Assembly (NCBI GenBank): GCA_945859605.1
Contig: OX243824.1
Location: 27,465,640 to 27,529,639 of the forward strand
Origin: Lumbricus rubellus
Taxonomy: Eukaryota > Annelida > Clitellata > Crassiclitellata > Lumbricidae
Reading direction: 5' to 3'
DNA length: 64,000 nt
Made by a program: the position numbers and the translations under genes. Positions within the stretch are counted from its first letter, which is position 1. Every line of letters begins with the position of its first letter. Below the pieces are notes generated by a model. That model was given only the letters and a program-made list of their open reading frames with translations. It was not told the origin of the DNA and did no database searches. Below are positions 56,640 through 64,000 of this stretch, piece after piece.

Positions 56640-57300
56640 AAAGTTGCCTATGGTATCACAGAATTGCTACAAAAATTTGGCCTTCCTATGTTGACGTCTT
56701 CTGACCTCTACCGGACGATTTAATAAGAGCGCCATATTGATTTTCAGTACTGTCAGGCATTTTTAGACCAGGCTTGGAATCTGAAAATTCCACTGTAAGA
56801 AGCAGATCATATAGCAATTTGCTAACTGGTGTTTCTAGACAAATTTGACCCTCCTGAAAACGAAAATTGGGGTTAGCAAGCTGCATCTTTAGCGGATCCA
56901 TGGGAAAACAAGATGGCGGACAAAATGGTTGCCAATTGCTTCAAATGACTAAAAGTAAAGTATTGTATGTGATAGGAACACGGTTTTAGACTCTGAATTA
57001 AGATTATATGGTTCAAGGAATGTATTGGAATCAAAGACATATATGTTGCACTGCAAAAAATCAAAATGGCGGACAAAATGGCGGCTTTGTAACTTTTTGC
57101 TGTCAGTTGAAACGAAAATAACATTATTTCACTTCAAAGTTGCACCATTTTGGCTTTCATTATTCGAATTTTGTTAGATTTTGCCAAGCTGTAGATAAAT
57201 ATGTGTCAAACAGACTGGCGAAGTTTTGTAACAAAATATTCAGCGGTTTACGAGAAATCGCAAATTTTGTAATGGATATATTTTTCGGCTGCACCTTGTA
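56640..57300. repeat. Repeat with ATGGCGGAC motifs, possible old MITE
   Basis: AAGATGGCGGACAAAATGG (about 56891) and AAAATGGCGGACAAAATGG (about 57063) sit about 170 bases apart. The right edge (GGCTGCACCTTGTA) resembles a Tc1/mariner-type terminus. ATGGCGGC-like motifs fit the YY1 site. No coding capacity. Confidence 0.4.
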
Positions 57301-58190
57301 TATGATTATAATAACATAATTACAATAAAAATATCTGTATGTATCGAGTTCTGCAGCTCAGTTCTCCTGATGCTGAGTTATTCTAATGAATAAATGCAGA
57401 CATGAATACAATAGTAGCCTATATAAGCTGGCTTTTCAGCACCATAAGCAGTTTAACCCTGTTTCCCAAGATGGTCCTGAATTGCTGACCAGGACATACT
57501 TTCTGAAATCGTATTTAATGGTACACAAACCAACCAAGAACTAATAAACTACCGATACCAAATTCAGGAAACCATGTGTCGTAATGATGTTGTTTTTATG
57601 TTTTACTATAATTATGTGTTCAAATAATAGGACCAAACATTTTGAAATTTTACAATTTAAACCTTGAAAGATACCACTGGTGAGAAGCCATTCAGTTGTA
57701 CAAAAGTAGTAGCCTATTTGTACAAATATTAACAGTAAGTTATTCTCATTTTAGCAGGATTGTGTCATATATTATAATAGTAAACAATAACATTATAATC
57801 ATGCATTAACCATGTCATAATTAATTAATAGTATTACAATAGTATAACAGTTCATTTATTACGATGATGTAAACAGCAACTAAAACTATTATCATTTTGT
57901 CAAATTTTCTGGAGGGAATGTCATATATGTTTTTAGTTGAGCAAAAATACTGGAAGATTATTAGTAAATTTTGCTATGCACATTTAAAACATAGGCCTAC
58001 TTTATTGACTTATAGCGCATATGTCGCAGTCGGGAAGGAACAGTGTGAGGGAGGAAATAAGAGACGAAATATTCAACAATACCTCTGCAGAAAATCAGCA
58101 CATGACGAGAAACTGCCAAGAACAATAAGCAGACGATTGGTCAGGCCCGTCAGAGTCGTTTACGATATCCGGGGAACCAAAATGTGAAGG
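57300..58190. other. No gene seen
   Basis: AT-rich sequence up to the transposon terminus at 58191. TAGGCCTA near 57993. Confidence 0.5.
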
Positions 58191-58966
58191 AATTGTGCAC
58201 TTTGTGATACAAGCATGAAATTTGGTACATACCACGAAAATGTCACGAGAAAAAGATTTGGCTATAGGGCCATCGCAGATTTGGCCCCTGGCCCCAATGG
58301 CAGCCATTTTTCAAAATGGCCGACCTGTTTAAAGATTTTAAATTATCTCAGCTTCCAGTGCGCTTAGAATCGTCATCTTGGTGTCTAAACATACATAGTT
58401 AGGGGCGAGGATTCCAACAGAGCCATTACAAATGTTCCCCAGGGTCCCAATTGCGGCCATTTTCCAAAATGGCCGACAAAATACGGATTTTTTAATATCT
58501 CAGCTTCCAGTGCACTTAGAATCGTCATCTTGGTGTCTAAACATACATAGTTAAGAGCAGGAATTTCACCAGAGCCATTGCAAATGTTCCCCATGTCCTA
58601 AATGGCGGCCATTTTCCAAAATGGCCGACCTAAGAAAAGGATATTTCAATATATGAGCTCCCAGTACACTTTGAATCGTCATCTTGGGGTATAAATATAC
58701 ATAGTTAAGGGCGAAGATTCCAACAGAGCCATGGAAAAGTTCACCTGGTCTTCAATGGCGGCCATTTTCCAAAATGACCGACCTAAAAAAGGATTTTTCA
58801 ATATCTCAGCTTTCAGTTCACATAAATTTTTCATCTTGGTGTCTAAACATACATAATTTTGGGCGAGGATTCCAACAGTGCCATTGCAAATATTCCACAT
58901 GGCTTCAATAGCTGCCATTTTTCATAATGGCTGACCAAAATATGAATATTTCAATATCTCTGCCAT
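58191..58966 (+). repeat. Left terminal inverted repeat, tandem 130-145-bp units
   Basis: Units restart at about 58320, 58450, 58595, 58740 and 58880, each with ATCTCAGCTTCCAGTGC-like and CCAAAATGGCCGACC-like blocks. They could be repeated transposase-binding sites. Confidence 0.8.
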
Positions 58967-58969
58967 CGG

Positions 58970-60560
58970 CAATGTTATCGAAGAGATGGGAAACCCATTT
59001 ATTGACGACAGCAATACCCTACTTGTCCTGGATACAAGAGATCTGACCGATCAAGCAGTGATAAAGACCATAAAATTATGTATCCTCGAGAAAACTGGAC
59101 AAGAGCAGTACGAAACATTCATCAAGGAACGTCTCATTAACCAAACGCGACCTGTCAGTCAGTGATCCAATAAAAAGAAATAACTTCTCTCTCTTCAGTC
59201 GTCCACTTGTACGGGACAAGTCACGAGCAAAAGAACATTTGTCATCTGCGAAGAAGGACTGTTCACTGTTCTCCAGGTTGTACATTTCCTGTCAGACACG
59301 TGAAGGAGACCTGGACGAATTTTTTGCTCACGAGAACCAGGCGTGTCCACCATCACTCTCGAATATGGGCTAATTACGGCTAGGAACTAAGTCAGACATT
59401 GCGAGTTGTCTGGAAGAACTGAATCCTACTTCAACAAACGATGCCACGGCAGATATCCAACCAGGCCATTCATTGGGTGTTCCATTTGTTGACGCTGTTA
59501 TACTGGATGCAGCCGCCATAGTCAACATGCTGAAACCTGGCACTGCATGCACCTTTTCGGATAATGCCTCCCATATTTTCTTGCTCTACATCACAAGACA
59601 GCTGGAGCATGTGCATAGAGTACATGTAGATGTTGTATGGGATGAGCATGTGTGTGGCAGCTTGAAGACATACACAGTTTACACACGCAGTGTGAGGGGT
59701 AAGGGAAGTCGAAGGCGCGTCGAATCTTCTAATGCTCTACCCAGAAACTGGCAGATAAAAGCTTGAGATATCTACCAACCCATGAGATGGCGCGTGCCCT
59801 CGGTCCAGACAAGTGCATAGCCTTGCCCTTCCGACACGCATTCAGCGGATGTGACACAGTATCATCCTTTGCTGGCCGTGGAAAAGGGCTGTCTGGGACA
59901 TTTGGAAGACATTCAGCAACGTCATCCCAGCCTTCTGCACTTTAGCATCAACTCCCAGCTTTGTTTATGATCAACTCGATATAATTGAGCGCTTTGTCGT
60001 CCTTCTGTACGACCGTGCTAGAGGTGAGGAGAAGGTGAGTGAGGCAAGGAAGCAACTGTTCGCACAGAAAGACAGACCTATGGATGGCCTTGTATGTATG
60101 TATGTATGTATGTGCACTTGTTATAGCGCCCCTTCAAGCTCTCTCTACTCAGAGCGCTCCCGATGCAGAGCGGACACTGCATCGGAGTTTCACGCCGAAG
60201 CGCTGAGCAATTGTAAGTGAAGGACTTGCCCAAGGTCCTTATGCGGAGAGGTGGATTCGAACCTCGGACCTTCCGGCTCCAAGGCAATGACGCCACCACT
60301 AGACCACCGCGCCCCACAACTGAAGCTGCTCTGGTGGAAAACACAAAGAGAGCTGCCTACCAAGCAGGTCACGTTTGGGCACAGATGTTTATAGCTGGTC
60401 TTAAACTACCATGTCCTGCATGGTCAGTGGAGGCGGCTGAAAACGATTGAAGGTGGCTGGGAAGTGAAGTGGACAACGCTTCCCGAAGCGTCTCGTGCCT
60501 GTCGTGAACTGCTCAGATGTGGCTGTGAGAAGGGATGTGGGGACAGTGCAAATGTGTGAA
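58970..60560 (+). pseudogene. Orphan transposon protein with XPG/FEN-like motif, broken
   Basis: Pieces in order: GNVIEEMGNPFIDDSN, LLVLDTRDLTDQAV, SLFSRLYISCQTREGDLDEF (frame change near 59160), AAIVNMLKPGTACTF, VVWDEHV, RGKGSRRRVESS, then ARALGPDKCIALPF and AFSGCDTVSSFAGRGKGL. The last resembles the GCDY...GIGPK helix-turn element of FEN/XPG nucleases. It resumes IERFVVLLYDRA, EARKQLFAQKDRPMDGL, a SINE insertion, then TKRAAYQAGHVWAQM and WTTLPEASRACRELLRCGC. An internal deletion (about 59757) removes the expected acidic nuclease segment, and there are several frameshifts. I recognise the pattern as a widespread uncharacterised transposon-associated protein of marine animals. Confidence 0.75.
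60088..60317 (-). mobile_element. tRNA-derived SINE-A, copy 3
   Basis: Best SINE-A copy. On the minus strand: A box TGGTCTAGTGG, B box GGTTCGAATCC, body as in the other copies, and a (CATA)n tail. It interrupts the transposon gene between DRPMDGL and TTEAALVENTKR, so it post-dates the element's arrival. Confidence 0.9.
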
Positions 60561-60839
60561 ATCTTCTCTACAGTGTACTGGTCTTTGTCTCTATAGACGC
60601 CTATGCGACCGTGAATGACGTTTATGATGTTGTATAATTCTGTGTTCAGTCCTCTGTCTGGATAAAGGCTCCCATATGTAAACTTAAATATGTCACAATG
60701 CACATTTACGAGAACATCAGTAATATCTTGAATTGCATATATTCTAAAACTTGTTTATTGCCAAATGAACATGAACTCAATCAGATGTTTCAGAAATAGT
60801 ATGATGCAATAAATAGCATGGATTAGACACCAAGATGAC

Positions 60840-61578
60840 ATTATGAAAAATGACAGTTATTGAAGCCATGTGGAACATTTGCAATGGCACTGTTGGAATC
60901 CTCGCCCCAAATTATGTATGTTTAGACACCAAGATGAAAAATTTATGTGAACTGAAAGCTGAGATATTAAAAAATCCTTTTTTTAGGTCGGCCATTTTGG
61001 AAAATGGCCGCCATTGAAGCCCAGGTGAACTTTTCCATGGCTCTGTTGGAATCCTCGCCCTTAACTATGTATATTTATACCCCAAGATGACGATTCAAAG
61101 TGTACTGGGAGCTCATATATTGAAATATCCTTTTCTTAGGTTGGCCATTTTGGAAAATGGCCGCCATTTAGGACATGGGGAACATTTGCAACGGCTCTGG
61201 TGAAATGCCTGCTCTTAACTATATATGTTTAGACACCAAGATGATGATTCTAAGTGCACTGGAAGCTGAGATATTGAAAAATCCGTATTTTGTCGGCCAT
61301 TTTGGAAAATGGCCGCCATTGGGACCCTGGAGAACATTTGTAATGGCTCTGTTGGAATCCTAGCCCCTAACTACGTATGTTTAGACACCAAGATGACTGT
61401 TCTAAGCGCACTGGAAGCTGAGATAATTTAAAATCTTTAAACAGGTCGGCCATTTTGAAAAATGGCTGCCATTGGGGCCAGGGGCCAAATCTGCGATGGC
61501 CCTATAGCCAAATCTTTTTCTTATGACATTTTCGTGGTATGTACCAAATTTCATGCTTGTATCACAAAGTGCACAATT
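60840..61578 (-). repeat. Right terminal inverted repeat
   Basis: Mirror of the left terminus with a few percent divergence by eye; the outermost units are the best conserved. Confidence 0.8.
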
Positions 61579-61579
61579 T

Positions 61580-62505
61580 TTGACCAGGCCGCTCTACTAC
61601 CGGTTAAAAAACATCAATATTTAATATATAAAATTGTAGGCCTACTGGTAAATTTAGTACTCTTTGATGAGTGCTAAATGCATGGTGTGATTGTGTAAAG
61701 TCATTAAAACAATCAAAACATAATTAACTAGCAAAAGTATGAGAATTTAGTTTCCATAAAGGACATTAAATTTTAGGTTTAACGGGCCGAGGGGCGCCAT
61801 TTTTGGCCCAACAGAGGCACGAGGGGGCGGTCAGACCCCCGGGCCCTATGGTGGCGCCGCCACTGACCAGCTGGTCGTTTTATAAGTGTGGACTGTGGAG
61901 TGCAAAAGAAACCGTTTCTATGCGCCATCCAATACACCGCACTATCATGTTGATTTACTTAATTTTATAATATGGGACCGCCGTTTCCAGATAAGGCCTA
62001 GATAATATCTTCACTCTAAAGCTAGGTAGTAATGACTTGTGACAAATTCCTTAAAGAAATTGAAAAATATAGCGTGGTTCAAATTTTATAGCAATAATCA
62101 TATGCGTTGGGTCCAAAAAGACCGCACCGGGTATGAGTAGGGTTAACCTACATGCGGACACCTCTATTTCGCGCAGTAATTGTTTAGATATACACATAGG
62201 CTACGTGTAAACAGGCAGCTACAAGGCTGTAATTTTAAATGGAGGAAGAAAAGCCTAGCGCAATCACAGCAGACATTAACGTCATGTAGGCCTAGGCTAT
62301 GTAGTCATTATGGCCTACAGATCTACAGTGTACAGTGTACACTAAGTCTTGTCGGAGGAACTTGTCTTCGTGTTGAGTTCAGTCCTCAAGCTAATAATGA
62401 CACTCATAAATTGTCGATCGTAAATATCTTTAATCAGTTACCGTAGTCGAAGGTCCAACTTCAACAATAACCGAAGTTAATGTAAACAACTACTGACGTG
62501 AAGAC
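61580..62505. other. No gene; one transposon end
   Basis: Near 61780-61868, G/C-rich bases end GGTGGCGCCGCCACTG, resembling a hAT-like right terminus (CAGTGGCGGCGCC inverted) with no left partner found. TAGGCCTAGGCTA occurs at 62287-62299. Confidence 0.4.
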
Positions 62506-62510
62506 CAATA

Positions 62511-63560
62511 CAGGGTGGCTAAAAAAAGACCCCACTGGATAAAATGCCATATCTTCGCAACCGATTGAACTTTTTATGCAACAATTTCCCAATTTGTAGG
62601 GGAATGAATTTCCAACAATCCCTGAAAGTTTCACTTTAAAATTGTCATGTTTGCAAATGTTACAGCTGTTTAAACTTTCAATTTCGTTTTTTCAAATATC
62701 CGCGGAAAAGTTAGCGTCACTTGTAGATTTTCATGTCAAATGATATCACTTTCACCACGACCGCAGAAATCAGTTTTGCAGTTTATCGTAAAGTATGATG
62801 GGAGTGCCCACTCCCTGCTTTAACTCGAGATCAAATTATTTTTTGTGAAGCTCAGTATGGCCCTGTTGATCGAGTCCTACGGCAACTGATCCCACATTAG
62901 CAGCAAGACTTCCTTCAGTTATCCAATATTCTCCAACTGGGGATGAAATGTCTTGCATCGTTCCGGCATAGCTTCGCAGTCGTAATTAACAAAAGGGCTA
63001 AGGTCTGGCGAGTTTGATGGTCATTCACCTGTGCCAATAAATTTACCGCAGTTGATTGCAATAAGATAGCATCATCATAATCAACTTGTCGTGCGAGCAA
63101 GCAGGCGCACCGTCCTGCTGGAAAATCAAACCAAATGTTAGAACATACCTGCAGTCTTCAATGAGTCTGGGTAACCGAGTTCAACGGTAAGTTTGACATT
63201 TAGCCTACTGCCCTACTGAATGGGATGAAGTGCAGTCCTTCCTTGCAGCCGTAACACACGCCAGCAGATTTGACGCCGAAACCATGATGTGCTTTGCAAA
63301 CTTTACCTTTGCGACTACCAGGCGAATTTCGTGAACATTGCGCTTTTTCCGTCAGACCAAACGACCACTGTCTTCCTGCCTCTCTTTCGACATATGACTT
63401 CCGTTACATAATCACGTCTACAGATAGCCTTCAATGTGCTCATGCTCCACTTTTCACTGGGTATTTTGCTATGATCTTGCAATACCCCAGTCTCTGATCA
63501 CGCAACGCCCGTTATCATCTGCAGAAACTTTGCCCATGACGTTCAGTACGGTACGCATTC
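62511..63560 (-). mobile_element. Tc1/mariner-type transposon relic
   Basis: The left edge is TA then CAGGGTGGCTAAAAAAAGAC. On the minus strand, FQQDGAPACLLARQ (second catalytic Asp block, about 63110) and, one frame over, PSNSPDLSP (third acidic block, about 63005) identify an IS630/Tc1/mariner transposase. Frameshifts and stops abound and the other terminus was not found. It belongs to a different subfamily from the element at 28254. Confidence 0.65.
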
Positions 63561-63715
63561 ACAAATTGAGACATTAATATATAAAATATCACCAAATACT
63601 ACCATATTGCTTCATAAACAGCTTATTTACAGCTCTTAGTGAGGTCATATGACATCAGCATCACTTTATGTGTTGAAATTTGCAAAAAACTTAAATTAAT
63701 CACAGGTATTGGAAA

Positions 63716-64000
63716 GTGCGACCTGGTGGCGGACCGGTAACGCGTCGGCTCACGGAGCGTGAGGTTTCGGGTTCAACTCCGGGTAACGACCTTGGGCAAG
63801 TTGTTTACGCACACGTGCATCTGTCACCAAGCAGTATAATTTGGTACCGGCGTAAGCTGGGAAGTAAACGGCAAGTCCTGCGATACACTGGCCCCGTGTC
63901 CAGGACCTCGGGATTCGTCCATTGCCGGCTCAAGGACCTAGAAAAGGAGATGAGCGCCTCACCAACGGGCCTTCGGCCCAGGGATGTCTTTACTTTTTTT
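63716..64000 (+). mobile_element. tRNA-derived SINE-C, runs to the window end
   Basis: A-box-like TGGCGGACCGG and a B box GGTTCAACTCC, a body of about 200 bases with TTGGGCAAGTTG and GGGCCTTCGGCCC, and a terminal T run at the window edge. Family different from SINE-A and SINE-B. Confidence 0.7.

Larger units (their letters stand above)
58191..61578 (+). mobile_element. DNA transposon with about 0.75-kb inverted termini (Academ-like?)
   Basis: Left (58191-58966) and right (60840-61578) termini are long inverted repeats, outermost bases AATTGTGCAC/GTGCACAATT. Each terminus is about five tandem copies of a 130-145-bp unit containing CATCTTGGTGTCTAAACATA and the palindrome arms GGCCATTTT/AAAATGGCC. 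Between them lies one decayed gene (58970-60560), itself hit by a SINE. Academ elements are known to encode XPG nucleases, and this gene has an XPG/FEN-like motif; the assignment is tentative. No target duplication was identified. Confidence 0.7.

Overview
The window is animal nuclear DNA. Genes are split by GT/AG introns, there is no operon structure, and most of the length is decayed transposons, SINEs, LINEs and microsatellites. The METTL24-like and Golgi glycosyltransferase content, the CR1-like LINEs and the tRNA-derived SINEs suggest a marine invertebrate deuterostome, perhaps an echinoderm; that placement is an inference and I could not test it.

Layout. 0-4 kb: Helitron and piggyBac-type remnants and minisatellites. 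4.0-14.2 kb (+): a six-exon METTL24-like methyltransferase gene that I reassembled from splice sites and reading phase (331 residues), with a copia relic, two SINEs, a Helitron end and a LINE relic in its introns, and an antisense copy of exon 1 inside intron 1. 14.4-20 kb: nested hAT-like elements, a fragment of a second METTL24-like gene, a LINE relic and several inverted repeats. 20.3-21.7 kb (-): an intact single-exon beta-1,4-galactosyltransferase-family gene (462 residues) with an extra cysteine-rich C-terminal domain. 22-36 kb: a 350-bp microsatellite, a Helitron with a foldback and a polypurine tract, a complete but dead mariner-type element, a CR1-like LINE and several MITEs with clear 8-bp target duplications. 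36.7-37.2 kb: a core-1 beta-1,3-galactosyltransferase-like pseudogene. 39.5-50.6 kb: four tandem copies of a 2.77-kb chimeric unit that carries pieces of a gypsy retrotransposon and of a GT11 fucosyltransferase. 53-58 kb: MITEs, a SINE and a TTAA-bounded micro-hairpin. 58.2-61.6 kb: a DNA transposon with about 0.75-kb inverted termini built from tandem repeats, carrying a decayed XPG/FEN-like orphan protein gene. 62.5-64 kb: a second Tc1/mariner-type relic and a SINE.

The strongest unexplained signal covers most of the window. The octamer TAGGCCTA occurs at least 30 times (about one expected), with unrelated flanks. In several pairs of related sequences one copy has TAGGCCTA or TAGCCTA where the other has only TA. 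This looks like a TA-targeted micro-insertion, or the excision scar of a Tc1/mariner-like element with GGC...GCC ends.

Only two genes look functional: the METTL24-like gene and the B4GALT-like gene. Both encode predicted type II membrane proteins of the secretory pathway. The fucosyltransferase and core-1 transferase copies are broken.
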